Counted from the stretch's first letter, positions 52,054 through 59,816 are shown. The stretch: DNA of 64,000 nt from Capnocytophaga sp. (GCF_030532915.1 NZ_JAUNKD010000010.1:1-64000), one strand, 5' to 3'. Numbers and translations: made by a program. The notes: generated by a model not told the origin, from the sequence alone.

Positions 52054-52407
52054 ATGGAACAAACAAAAAATCAATATTCGGAAGTACAATCGGTTTTGGA
52101 CGCGATTGAGGTCATCGGCGGAAAGTGGAAATTTCCGATAATTTACAGCCTTTGCAACACCAAAAAACGTTTTAAAGAGCTTGAAAACGAGTTGAAAGGC
52201 ATTTCGCCAAAAGCCCTTTCCAATGCCCTTAAAGATTTGGAAATGAACGGACTAATACATCGAGAGGTATTCCCTACCGTTCCCGTTACGGTGGAATACA
52301 GCCTCACCCCTTACGGAAAAGACCTCAAACCGATGCTCACCGCCCTGCAAGAATGGGGCAAAAAACACCGCGAAAAACTCGTGGAGTCGTGCAAAATAAA
52401 AACCTGA
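52054..52407 (+). CDS. HxlR-family transcriptional regulator
   Basis: 117 residues, winged helix. Typical motifs: VIGGKWKFPIIYSL, KKRFKELENELKGISPKALSNALKDLEMNGLIHREVFP and VEYSLTPYGKDLKPML. HxlR regulators often sense reactive electrophiles or redox stress. There is no Cys in the usual N-terminal sensing position (VLDAIEVIGGKW), so the signal is unclear. Operon with the Crp-type gene 13 nt downstream. Confidence 0.9.
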   Translation: MEQTKNQYSEVQSVLDAIEVIGGKWKFPIIYSLCNTKKRFKELENELKGISPKALSNALKDLEMNGLIHREVFPTVPVTVEYSLTPYGKDLKPMLTALQEWGKKHREKLVESCKIKT

Positions 52408-52420
52408 AAACCAATAAATT

Positions 52421-52987
52421 ATGAACAAAAACCTATTTTCAACATTTTATCAGCCGTCGGAGCTTTCTGATGAAGAAATGGACATACTCGCCCAAAAACA
52501 CCGTTATCAAGAGTTGCCCAAAGGCACTATTTTACTCAAACGAGGCGATGTTTCCAACGAAAATTACATCATTGAGGCGGGTGTGGTGCGTGCCTACACT
52601 TTTGATTCGGACAATAACGAAATCACCACACGACTTTTCTTTGAAAACGAACTTGCCATCGAAACGCTTTCTTTCTTCGGACGAATGCCCTCACCCGAGT
52701 TCTTGGAGACCGTAACCGACTGTAAAATATGGAGTTTCCATTGGGATACGGTGCAGGAACTATACCACTCGATGCCCGCCTTTCGCGAATGGGGACGCTA
52801 CTGGATGACGCGCGAACTCTTCCTTTCGGAAACCCGAATGCTTGATTTTAAGACTCTTAGTGCCGAACAACGCTACCGGAAACTCATTGCTGAAAAACCC
52901 AAATCCGTTTATGATATTCCGCTGAAATACATCGCCAGTTTTCTGGGAATTGCCGATGCCACTTTAAGTCGCATTCGGAAAAAGTAA
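52421..52987 (+). CDS. Crp/Fnr-family regulator
   Basis: 188 residues. N-terminal cyclic-nucleotide-binding-like beta barrel (~25-115; KGTILLKRGDVSNENYIIEAG) and a short C-terminal helix-turn-helix (IPLKYIASFLGIADATLSRIRKK), typical of the small Bacteroidota Crp-like group. The Arg/Ser residues that bind cAMP phosphate are not evident, and the Fnr iron-sulfur cysteines are absent. Co-transcribed with the HxlR gene. Targets unknown. Confidence 0.88.
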   Translation: MNKNLFSTFYQPSELSDEEMDILAQKHRYQELPKGTILLKRGDVSNENYIIEAGVVRAYTFDSDNNEITTRLFFENELAIETLSFFGRMPSPEFLETVTDCKIWSFHWDTVQELYHSMPAFREWGRYWMTRELFLSETRMLDFKTLSAEQRYRKLIAEKPKSVYDIPLKYIASFLGIADATLSRIRKK

Positions 52988-52992
52988 CAAAA

Positions 52993-53037
52993 CGCTGATT
53001 TTCAATTATTTTTATCAAAAATCAGCGACATTTTTAG
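52993..53037. terminator. Terminator overlapping the AraC-gene end
   Basis: 10-bp arms CGCTGATTTT (52993-53002) and AAAATCAGCG (53028-53037), followed by TTTTT. It ends the HxlR-Crp transcript, while its right arm lies within the last codons of the convergent AraC gene. Confidence 0.7.
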
Positions 53038-53814
53038 GGGCTCTTTGTCGAACTCTTTGGGCGTGAAGCCAGTAAACTCCTTAAAATCTTTGATAAAATG
53101 CGATTGGTCGTAATAATCGTTTTCGTGAGCCAAAGCCGTGAGCGAGGTTACCCTGCTGTTTAACAAGGTTTTAAGCGTTTTTTGCAACCGAACGATTTTT
53201 GTTAATTGCTTGGGGCGTAATCCCACTGCCGACAAAAATTTGCGTTCCAGCCACCGCTGATTGATGTTGTTTCCTTGCGAAATTTCGGCGATAGATTGCT
53301 GTTTATCAGCTTTTAAGATGGAATGTATCGTGGATTTTACAATGGCATTTTGAGTGTTAAAATCCGTTAAACGATTCCGCAGAAAAATTTCTATGATTTT
53401 AATCCGTTCGGTGTTGGTGATTGCGTTCAACACTTTTAGGGCGAGTGTTTCTCCTTCATTTCCAAATACTTGACTCAATTCAACGGTGGAATTTTCAATT
53501 TTTTTAAAATCGAAATCCGCGAAAGGAAAAAGTCCGTTGGGGTAAAAACAGACGAGCAGCGTACCTGTTTCGCCAGTAGGTTTTACCTCAAAAGGTTTGG
53601 TTAATTGCCCTACAATGAATGACTTAGGCAACAAAAAACTTCTCTCAGCCGAATGATGTCGATACGCGTCCCCATAGTGAAAAATCATTTTCATACAGCC
53701 GTCAGGAACGATGGTATTTCGTTTGGGCGTATGGTTTTTGGCACTTTCCAAAACCCAAAAACTCTTCACAAAATCCTGTAAATCAATATGTGGTGTGATT
53801 ATCTGGGAATTCAT
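53002..53814 (-). CDS. AraC-family transcriptional regulator with DUF6597-like N-terminus
   Basis: 270 residues from the ATG at 53814; the frame is open upstream but the promoter at 53825 lies there. The N-terminal half (PHIDLQDFVKSFWVLESA, NTIVPDGCMKMIFHYGD) resembles the sensor domain seen in many Bacteroidota AraC proteins. The C-terminal HTH region (~165-260) includes NNINQRWLERKFLSAVGLRPKQL and YYDQSHFIKDFKEFTGFTPKEF. Regulated genes unknown; it is the third regulator in a row here. Confidence 0.87.
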   Translation of the reverse strand: MNSQIITPHIDLQDFVKSFWVLESAKNHTPKRNTIVPDGCMKMIFHYGDAYRHHSAERSFLLPKSFIVGQLTKPFEVKPTGETGTLLVCFYPNGLFPFADFDFKKIENSTVELSQVFGNEGETLALKVLNAITNTERIKIIEIFLRNRLTDFNTQNAIVKSTIHSILKADKQQSIAEISQGNNINQRWLERKFLSAVGLRPKQLTKIVRLQKTLKTLLNSRVTSLTALAHENDYYDQSHFIKDFKEFTGFTPKEFDKEPLKMSLIFDKNN

Positions 53815-53824
53815 TGTTTTTTTG

Positions 53825-53832
53825 CAAAAATA
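53825..53832 (-). promoter_or_regulatory. -7 element of the AraC gene
   Basis: Minus-strand TATTTTTG only 11 nt from the ATG, implying a very short leader. Confidence 0.45.
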
Positions 53833-53959
53833 CAAAATTTGGTGCTTTTTGGGGAGAAAATACAAAAAAAGGATTTCAAAACCATATAGATATAAATTTT
53901 TTGTAAATCGTAATGAAAAAAAATTAAGAGCTATGTAGTTCAAAATTAGGAAAATAAAA

Positions 53960-53986
53960 AAAGGAACGAAATATTTCCGCTCCTTT
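53960..53986 (-). terminator. Terminator of the VOC-DUF2461 operon
   Basis: Arms AAAGGAACG (53960-53968) and CGCTCCTTT (53978-53986), one mismatch, U-rich on the minus strand; overlaps the DUF2461 stop. Confidence 0.65.
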
Positions 53987-54582
53987 CAGTCTCCCTCCAA
54001 AAAATCGTTGATAGGTTTGAGTGATTGGTAAATTTGGGCGAATTTTCTGGGGGCATCAGCGGTTAGAAAATCAGCTTCCGAAATGGGACAAATCGCTACG
54101 AAGTTTTTGAGTTTCAGATAGTCCGCCATTGGGTCGTTTTTGTCAAATCCTGAGGGCAGGCGTTTGAGTTTGTTGTCCTGACGAAAATCAGTACATTGAC
54201 GAGAAATTTTCTTTCGAATGGACTCCAACCGCTCTTTTTCAGGCATATAAATTCCGCCCGCCAAAAAACATTCATTCGGCTGAATATGAAGGTAATACCT
54301 TGCTTCAAAATGCTTTTTCCCGTTGCCCAACCGCACACCAAAATGCGTTTTATAAGGCGATTTGTCGGCTGAAAAACGCGTATCGCGATAAATGCGGTAC
54401 AGCGATTTTTCGGCATCTACTTGCAACATTTTCGGCTCAAAATCAGCCATTTGCACAAGTAATTGCTCCGTAAAGAAAACAACCGTTTCACGGGCTTTTT
54501 CATAATCGCTTTTGTGCGATAGAAACCAGTCCCTACGGTTGTTTTCGCGGAGTTTTCTCAAAAAATCAAAAACCTGTTCCAT
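53986..54582 (-). CDS. DUF2461-family protein
   Basis: 198 residues. Matches the DUF2461/TIGR02453 family: FLRKLRENNRRDWFLSHKSDYE, SLYRIYRDTRFSADKSPYKTHFGV, YYLHIQPNECFLAGGIYMPE. The biochemical role is unknown, although some annotations link it to oxidative stress. Second gene of a pair with the VOC gene (3-nt gap). Confidence 0.9.
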   Translation of the reverse strand: MEQVFDFLRKLRENNRRDWFLSHKSDYEKARETVVFFTEQLLVQMADFEPKMLQVDAEKSLYRIYRDTRFSADKSPYKTHFGVRLGNGKKHFEARYYLHIQPNECFLAGGIYMPEKERLESIRKKISRQCTDFRQDNKLKRLPSGFDKNDPMADYLKLKNFVAICPISEADFLTADAPRKFAQIYQSLKPINDFLEGD

Positions 54583-54585
54583 TGG

Positions 54586-54954
54586 CTAATTCATTGAGTG
54601 TAAAGCCATTTTGTTGCCTTCGGTGTCAATAAAAATGGCGATGTATCCCACTTCTTCGCTGATGAAAGTCTTGGGAACGAGGATTTTTCCGCCGTTGGGT
54701 TCTACCTTGCTCAGAGCGGTTTGCAGGTCGTTTCCGCCGTTGAGATAAACCAAAACTCCTTCGGTAGAAGGCTTGTAATCAGCACCTTGTACAATTGCCC
54801 CCGATGCGTTTTTGCCATCGCTGGGGAAAAATCCCATTGGCGAACCAAAAACCTCGGTGGCGTGAATGGGCAAATCCAAAATGGTTTGGTAAAATGCTAC
54901 GGCACGATGGAAATCCACCGCAGGAATGTCGATAAAATTCACTAAATTTTGCAT
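54586..54954 (-). CDS. VOC-family (glyoxalase-fold) protein
   Basis: 122 residues from the ATG at 54954; the frame is open to 55026 but includes the promoter. VOC fold with FIDIPAVDFHRAVAFYQTIL, GVLVYLNGGNDLQTALSKVE, GGKILVPKTFISEEVGYIAIFIDTEGNKMAL. Possible enzymatic or resistance roles cannot be told apart. Operon with DUF2461. Confidence 0.88.
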   Translation of the reverse strand: MQNLVNFIDIPAVDFHRAVAFYQTILDLPIHATEVFGSPMGFFPSDGKNASGAIVQGADYKPSTEGVLVYLNGGNDLQTALSKVEPNGGKILVPKTFISEEVGYIAIFIDTEGNKMALHSMN

Positions 54955-54980
54955 ATTTTGACGATTTAATTTTGAAAATG

Positions 54981-54988
54981 CAAAGGTA
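54981..54988 (-). promoter_or_regulatory. -7 element of the VOC-DUF2461 operon
   Basis: Minus-strand TACCTTTG, 27 nt from the ATG. Confidence 0.6.
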
Positions 54989-55223
54989 AAGCTCCTCAAA
55001 ATCCGAAAATTGTAAAAAAACGACAAAACGCGTTTTTTAATGTTATGTAAATCGTAAATATGACTAACTCACTTTAAATTATAGCTTTCCACAATTCTCC
55101 TTTGAAGAAGGAAGCCTGCTAAAATATAAGGAAATATGCAAAATTTTCCCTAAAACTTACATCATCTTACTGCTTAAAAAGGGGAATTAGTACCGAAAAT
55201 CATCTTGATTTAATACATATCCG

Positions 55224-55262
55224 AAACAATTTATTTCTTCATCTCCTCAACCACTACTTTTG
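55224..55262. repeat. 39-bp direct repeat, distal copy (DJ-1 gene tail scar)
   Basis: 38 of 39 bases match 57547-57585, the end of the DJ-1/PfpI gene. On the minus strand it reads KVVVEEMKK-stop plus downstream bases; the single difference is a synonymous GAG/GAA. No other DJ-1 coding sequence is near. The remainder of 54989-55330 holds nothing I can identify. Confidence 0.85.
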
Positions 55263-55330
55263 ATAATAAGTTAAAATTTTTTCAGAAGTTGAAGAAAAAT
55301 AAACCGCATAGAGACATAGGCTTTATTGCG

Positions 55331-55825
55331 TTACTCCTCCGAAATTTCGGTTACTTCATCATTCATAAAGGCTTCAAACGAGCCAACTGGTGCAAAATCA
55401 ATATAAATAGTAGAATAATCGCCTTTGTTTCGCCATAAACGGACAGAGTCTGTGCCTTTTTTCATCAGCCATTCGCGAGTTACTAAGTTTCTGTCTTTCA
55501 AGCCTAAAACATCTACCAAAAGCCATTGCCCCAACGCCGATTGTCCGTAGCGTTTGCCTGTTTGTGGGTCAATTTCGGTGTTACTTCCCGATTGCAAACC
55601 TTTCATATTGCTTTGCGTAACCAATGCTGGAATGCGTTTTCCGTTAGGAAGTTGCAGATGAAAACGCACTTCGGGTTTGTATTCTTTGCTTCCTTGGTAG
55701 CTTTCACGCACTTTTTCAAACTCAAAAATATTTTTAGTGAAAAAATCTGGGTGCTTTTGATGAAATTCTCTCGGAATGGGAATATAAACCTCGTTTAAAG
55801 GGCGTGGTGTGTTGCTTCCTTTGTT
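55331..55825 (-). pseudogene. Start-less C-terminal fragment resembling a B3/BfiI-like DNA-recognition domain of a restriction enzyme
   Basis: About 164 codons open from 55825 without ATG; the only conventional start is a GTG at 55711, which would cut the conserved part. The frame begins RPLNEVYIPIPREFHQKHPDF, slightly paraphrasing a phrase I associate with PLD-family restriction enzymes (NgoFVII/BfiI type), then RFHLQLPNGKRIPALVTQS, SALGQWLLVDVLGLKDRNLV and GTDSVRLWR, the pattern of their DNA-recognition domain. The PLD nuclease part is missing. It is in the same frame as the zinc-ribbon gene, directly after two consecutive stops (TAG TGA). Confidence 0.5.
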
Positions 55826-55828
55826 TCA

Positions 55829-56032
55829 CTACTCATTCAACACAATTTTAAATTTAATAATCGTATTGCAATTTTCACAATGTATTTTTGTTCCATTATC
55901 CACCTCAAATGCGTCTAAATCAAGAGTTTCATCAAGCGGAAATTCACAACACGGGCATTCCAAAGAAGTCATAAATCCCAAACGAATAGGAGGTTTTAAA
56001 ACGCTAATTATCTCTAATTCAAATTCATTCAT
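55829..56032 (-). CDS. Small zinc-ribbon-like protein
   Basis: 67 residues. Two Cys pairs, C-P-C-C in LECPCCEFPLDET and C-E-N-C in IHCENCNTIIKF, would bind one zinc. The rest is short and acidic. It lies 10 nt after the DUF3883-like gene on the same strand and ends in tandem stops TAG TGA. Probably a cargo gene of the restriction-modification island; function unknown. Confidence 0.6.
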   Translation of the reverse strand: MNEFELEIISVLKPPIRLGFMTSLECPCCEFPLDETLDLDAFEVDNGTKIHCENCNTIIKFKIVLNE

Positions 56033-56042
56033 TGAAATAAAA

Positions 56043-56801
56043 TTAAGAAATTGCAGAAACTAAATGATATTCTTTAATCTCTTTTGATTGGATTATTTTT
56101 TCTTCAAACTTTAAGTTTTTTAAAGGATTATCTATCGGTAAAAAAGTGGGTAAATCATCTAAGTTCAAAACCAAAGTTATGATGTAATCTTTTCCATATT
56201 CTTTGGCTTTTAGATATTCGTTTTCCGTTAATCGGAATTTTCCTTTTTTAGCTCTAATCCCCTTGATTTCAGTTAAAAAAGATTTCTCATTTACATTAAC
56301 TTGAAAATCATAGCCATCACCATATAACCGTGCGTCTTCAATGTTCCCGCCTTTGAAAATATCAATGGAATTGTAATTATTCATAAAATATAATTCTGCT
56401 TCCAATCCTGTTTCTTGCAACCTTTTAAACCTTGATTTCACGATGGGTTTTACCTCTACAAAAATCTCTTTTGCATTAAAATTATCTTTTAGAAATAACT
56501 TGACAATATTTGCATACTCAATCACATTTTCATTTCCAAATAAACTGTCTATCAGTAATTTTCTATGAATATAAGCATCGCCTTTTTGCCACCAGCCCTT
56601 TCTTTTATTTGGGAAAAAAGGGTCGAATAAATCCATTCTGTTTTTGACAACACTTCCTGTTTCCACAACGCCAAGCGTTACAAAATACTCAAAAAAAGCG
56701 TTTTTGGTTTTAAAACCAAATTGCTCAATAAATTCATTATCAAATTTAGCCAAGCCGTAGCCCAATAAATTCAATATTTCATAATTTTCGTGCTTTGCCA
56801 T
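56043..56801 (-). CDS. DUF3883-like putative nuclease
   Basis: 252 residues. The C-terminal half resembles DUF3883/restriction-endonuclease-like folds: AELYFMNNYNS, GDGYDFQVNVNEKSFLTEIKG (acidic residue then E-I-K, a PD-(D/E)xK-like pattern) and KEYGKDYIITLVLN. The N-terminal half (ILNLLGYGLAKFDNEFI, KRKGWWQKGDAYIHRK) is not recognised. Starts 4 nt after the truncated methyltransferase, as expected for the nuclease half of a type II system. Activity is inferred. Confidence 0.6.
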   Translation of the reverse strand: MAKHENYEILNLLGYGLAKFDNEFIEQFGFKTKNAFFEYFVTLGVVETGSVVKNRMDLFDPFFPNKRKGWWQKGDAYIHRKLLIDSLFGNENVIEYANIVKLFLKDNFNAKEIFVEVKPIVKSRFKRLQETGLEAELYFMNNYNSIDIFKGGNIEDARLYGDGYDFQVNVNEKSFLTEIKGIRAKKGKFRLTENEYLKAKEYGKDYIITLVLNLDDLPTFLPIDNPLKNLKFEEKIIQSKEIKEYHLVSAIS

Positions 56802-56805
56802 ATTT

Positions 56806-57435
56806 TTACGCTACTTGATAATAAAAATAATCATCTTGTTTGCCTGCTTCCAAAAAATCGTGAATGGTTTTGGTAAGGTTTATTTTCTCTGGAAACTGAA
56901 AATCAGCATAGTTTTTTACCTGTTTTGGGTCAAAAGCTACGATAAAAATACGCTCTCTATTTTGCGGAATATTGGCATATTCCATCGTATTTAAAACCTT
57001 ATAAAAGAGTTTATAACCTAATTTTTCCTCCAAAACGGAAGTAATTACCTTAAAAGTTCTCCCTTTGTCGTGGCTTACCAAATTTTTTACATTTTCCAAA
57101 AAAAGAACTTTCGGACGATGTTTCTCGGCTATTTGTTCAATATCAAAAAACAAAGTACCTCTGATGTCGTCAACCCCTTTTTGGTATCCTGCAATGGAAA
57201 ACGCCTGACACGGAAAACCTGCACAAAGCACCTCAAACCCCTGAGGAATAGAGGATTTCGTTTCCTGCAAAGTAATATCCCCAAAAGGAATTTCACCATA
57301 ATTTGCCTGATAAGTTTTTTGGGCATTCGCATCCCATTCGGAGGAAAATACACAATCAGCTCCCAAATTTCGGAATGCCGAATGAAACCCTCCAATCCCT
57401 GCAAATAGGTCGATGAATGTTAGTTTTTTGCTCAC
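56806..57435 (-). CDS. Truncated C5 cytosine DNA methyltransferase
   Basis: 209 residues; intact relatives have 320-420. N-terminal motifs are present: I (FIDLFAGIGGFHSAF), IV with catalytic C76 (CAGFPCQAFS), VI (FLENVKNL), VIII (NIPQNRERIF). After KTIHDFLEAGKQDDYFYYQVA the frame stops, so the target-recognition domain and motifs IX-X are missing and the enzyme is probably inactive alone. The start is a GTG at 57435 with a promoter 33 nt upstream. The next gene follows after 4 nt, so the missing part was lost cleanly rather than shifted out of frame. Confidence 0.85.
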   Translation of the reverse strand: MSKKLTFIDLFAGIGGFHSAFRNLGADCVFSSEWDANAQKTYQANYGEIPFGDITLQETKSSIPQGFEVLCAGFPCQAFSIAGYQKGVDDIRGTLFFDIEQIAEKHRPKVLFLENVKNLVSHDKGRTFKVITSVLEEKLGYKLFYKVLNTMEYANIPQNRERIFIVAFDPKQVKNYADFQFPEKINLTKTIHDFLEAGKQDDYFYYQVA

Positions 57436-57467
57436 TGATTTTCTTCTTGGTGTTTAATTACAAAATG

Positions 57468-57475
57468 CAAAAGTA
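57468..57475 (-). promoter_or_regulatory. -7 element of the methyltransferase gene
   Basis: Minus-strand TACTTTTG, 33 nt from the GTG start. Confidence 0.5.
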
Positions 57476-57515
57476 CAATTTATTTCCTGTTTTTTGTATC
57501 ATACATAAATCTACG

Positions 57516-57543
57516 GAACATAAAAAATAGTATTTTTGTGTTC
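57516..57543. terminator. Hairpin after the DJ-1 gene
   Basis: Arms GAACATAAAAAAT (57516-57528) and its near complement to 57543 (ATTTTTGTGTTC), one mismatch. Probable terminator between the DJ-1 gene and the restriction-modification island. Confidence 0.55.
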
Positions 57544-57546
57544 TAA

Positions 57547-57585
57547 AAACAATTTATTTCTTCATTTCCTCAACCACTACTTTTG
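57547..57585. repeat. 39-bp direct repeat, proximal copy at the DJ-1 gene end
   Basis: Covers the last 10 codons and stop of the DJ-1 gene plus about 7 nt downstream. Its partner is at 55224-55262; the two bracket the restriction-modification remnant. Confidence 0.85.
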
Positions 57586-58246
57586 CCATTTTTTTCGATG
57601 AAAACGGATTTTGCCCCGTAATCAAATTGCCATCAACCACCACTTTGGAAGTCATCGGAATAAAGGCTTTGCGGTAGTTAGGTTTGCGGTTTTTGAGTTC
57701 TTTTTCTAAATTGAAAGGCACGGCTTTTTTGCGAGAAGCCAAACTTTCTTCAAACCACGAAAAACCTGTCATTTTCTTGTCTTTTATCAAATAATTCCCA
57801 TCGGAAAGTCTGACATTCAGCAATCCGCCTACGCCGTGGCAAATTGCCCCGATTTTCTTGCCCTTTTGGTAATGCGCAGCGACGATTTGCTGCATTGTTT
57901 CATCGTTCGGAAAATCATACATTGTGCCGTGTCCGCCCGCCAAATACACCAAATCAAAGGTTTCATCAGCCACTTCGGAAAGCGATTTTGTTTGCTCCAA
58001 TTCCTTCATAAACGCCTCGTCTTCATAATATTTTTTAGAAATTTTATCCAACAACATCGGTTTTAGGCTTTCGGGGTCAATGGGCGTATTTCCTCCCTGC
58101 GGACTGGCGATGGTAATTTCCCAGCCTTCCTTTTTCGCCTCGTCATAGAGGTGCGTGAGTTCGCTGAGCCACAACCCCGTAGGTGTTCCGTTTTCATAGT
58201 GCGTTATACCCGTTACGATAATGAGAATTTTTATAATTTCTGCCAT
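57554..58246 (-). CDS. DJ-1/PfpI (Hsp31-like) family protein
   Basis: 230 residues from the ATG at 58246; an in-frame upstream extension is poorly conserved. Class I glutamine amidotransferase-like fold with nucleophile C136-H137 in IGAICHGVGG, E29 in LWLSELTHLYDEA and LVYLAGGHGTMYDFP. Hsp31-like members act as chaperones or methylglyoxal-handling enzymes under stress. Downstream of the nitroreductase (67 nt), probably the same transcript. Its 3' end is duplicated at 55224-55262. Confidence 0.9.
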   Translation of the reverse strand: MAEIIKILIIVTGITHYENGTPTGLWLSELTHLYDEAKKEGWEITIASPQGGNTPIDPESLKPMLLDKISKKYYEDEAFMKELEQTKSLSEVADETFDLVYLAGGHGTMYDFPNDETMQQIVAAHYQKGKKIGAICHGVGGLLNVRLSDGNYLIKDKKMTGFSWFEESLASRKKAVPFNLEKELKNRKPNYRKAFIPMTSKVVVDGNLITGQNPFSSKKMAKVVVEEMKK

Positions 58247-58313
58247 TTTTTTTATTTTATTTTGATTATTAATTTCTAAAAAGCCTCTTTGCAAGAGCTT
58301 GAAAATAATTTCA

Positions 58314-59036
58314 TTAAATCCCTCTATAAACCTCCTCGAACGGCACACGGAAGCGGTCGCCCCAGATGCCTTTCTTATCGCGGATTCCGCAACTTACCAC
58401 CATATTGATTTCAGCCCCTGACGGCAATCGGAGGATTTTTTTAAGTCTTCGGCTGTCAAATCCGCCAAGCGGACAAGTATCGTACCCTTGTTCTGCCATT
58501 GCCAACATAAAAGTTTGAGCTACCATTCCGCAACTTTGATGTACCGACACACGGCGGTCATTTTCAGAGACTTCGTGAACGATGGGACGAAAAAGTCCGA
58601 TGCCAAACGCCAGTATTTTACGCAAAAATCCCACCAGCCCGAAAAAACGCGCATAGACAAACGGAATATATTTTCCGTAGTAAGTCTCCCAGCGTTTCAT
58701 TCGGTGTTCCCAGCGGTCTTTGGGGCTGTTTCGGCGGACATTCTCCTTTTCGTATTCCAAAAGGGTTTTCGCTCGTTGGCGGTATTTGTCCTGTCGCGTA
58801 ACGAAAACCACGATTTGTTGTGCGGTGGTTGCCGCTCCTTGGCTCAGACAAGCCTTTGCGACTTGCTCCAAAACCGATTTATCGGTAATATGCACCATCT
58901 CGTACATCTGCATATTGGAACTGGTGGGTGTGAGCGTTGCCAATTCTAAACATTCCCTCACTTTTTCGGTTGCTATCGGCTCGGAAGTGTAATGACGCGT
59001 CGCCCTACGATATTCTAAAATTTGTTTTAAATTCAT
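58314..59036 (-). CDS. Nitroreductase-family flavoprotein
   Basis: 240 residues. FMN-binding nitroreductase fold: ILEYRRATRHYTSEPI, LATLTPTSSNMQMYEMVHI, QSCGMVAQTFMLAMAEQGYDTCPLGGF and RLPSGAEINMVVSCG. Reduces quinones, nitro compounds or similar with NAD(P)H. A hydrophobic stretch near 125-140 (FFGLVGFLRKILAFGIGLF) is unusual and may touch the membrane. It heads a probable pair with DJ-1, a stress-response pattern. Confidence 0.9.
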   Translation of the reverse strand: MNLKQILEYRRATRHYTSEPIATEKVRECLELATLTPTSSNMQMYEMVHITDKSVLEQVAKACLSQGAATTAQQIVVFVTRQDKYRQRAKTLLEYEKENVRRNSPKDRWEHRMKRWETYYGKYIPFVYARFFGLVGFLRKILAFGIGLFRPIVHEVSENDRRVSVHQSCGMVAQTFMLAMAEQGYDTCPLGGFDSRRLKKILRLPSGAEINMVVSCGIRDKKGIWGDRFRVPFEEVYRGI

Positions 59037-59081
59037 TTTAATTTATTTACTAAAAAAACGTGATTTCCACTATCTTGGGGG

Positions 59082-59089
59082 CAAAGATA
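59082..59089 (-). promoter_or_regulatory. -7 element of the nitroreductase gene
   Basis: Minus-strand TATCTTTG, 46 nt from the ATG. Confidence 0.55.
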
Positions 59090-59193
59090 TGCTTATTTTC
59101 ATTATTATCTTATAAAAAGCATAAAAAAGAGTGAAACGGATTTTGCTCATAAATCGTATGCAATCATTTATTTTAAAAACTCAAAACCATTTT

Positions 59194-59238
59194 TTGACTT
59201 AGGTCAAGTGATGAATCGGCAAAACCTTTGTAATTTTG
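59194..59238 (+). promoter_or_regulatory. Crp/Fnr-like dyad and promoter of the 59266 lipoprotein gene
   Basis: TTGAC-TTAG-GTCAA at 59194-59207 has the half-site and spacing pattern of Crp/Fnr-family operators. TAATTTTG at 59231-59238 is a -7 element. The dyad centre lies about 44 nt upstream of the predicted start of transcription, the usual place for an activator overlapping the -35 region. Confidence 0.5.
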
Positions 59239-59265
59239 TTGCATTAAGTTATAAATTATCTAAAA

Positions 59266-59775
59266 ATGAGGAGTTTATTAAAAAATTATTGGTTTTTAGC
59301 CCTATTGGCAATTGTTTTTGTGGGTTGTTCCAGAAGCGAAGGCTCGGACGACGGGAGCTATTTTATAAAAATGCGGGTAGATGACAGGGCGGTGGTTGGC
59401 AAACCTATCGTAGCGAGTTTCAACAAATACAGGGCAACCGTGGGCAATGAAGAAAAAGATTTGATACACATCACATTTTCTTGTCCGTCAAATGATGATT
59501 CTTTGGAAAACATCACTGTAAGTATGAGTGATTTTAAAGGTCCGGGAACTTACGACCTGAAAAAGCCTGAAAATCCTCAAAACACGGCTCAATACGCCAA
59601 AAACATCACCATTGCCGACGAGGTTTGCGGTGCTGTGGAGGGGAAAATCGTGATTACGGGCATTACCGAAACCAGTATAACGGGCACTTTTCAGTTCAGA
59701 GGAGTCAATCATACCAACTCAAAAACCGTAAAAATCACCGATGGAAGTTTTCATCTTCCTTTGAAGAAATCGTGA
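59266..59775 (+). CDS. DUF6252-like small lipoprotein
   Basis: 169 residues. Signal peptide with lipobox IVFVGC (Cys21). The body is beta-rich: YFIKMRVDDRAVVGK, LIHITFSCPSNDDS, GKIVITGITETSITGTFQFRG and KTVKITDGSFHL, a pattern shared with Bacteroidota lipoproteins such as DUF6252/DUF5025, whose function is unknown. The last 75 bp (59705-59779) are duplicated at 61112-61186. Possibly controlled by a Crp/Fnr-type regulator. Confidence 0.7.
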   Translation: MRSLLKNYWFLALLAIVFVGCSRSEGSDDGSYFIKMRVDDRAVVGKPIVASFNKYRATVGNEEKDLIHITFSCPSNDDSLENITVSMSDFKGPGTYDLKKPENPQNTAQYAKNITIADEVCGAVEGKIVITGITETSITGTFQFRGVNHTNSKTVKITDGSFHLPLKKS

Positions 59776-59779
59776 TTTT
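59705..59779. repeat. 75-bp repeat, copy A (lipoprotein gene end)
   Basis: Covers the last 22-23 codons of the lipoprotein gene. 70 of 75 bases match copy B at 61112-61186. Confidence 0.85.
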
Positions 59780-59816
59780 TTCAAGACAAAAGTACAGAGT
59801 TTAATTTTATTCTGCT

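Noticed and set aside
52054-53814. HxlR, Crp and AraC genes as one regulatory operon
   Set aside because: The AraC gene is on the opposite strand and converges with the other two across a terminator.
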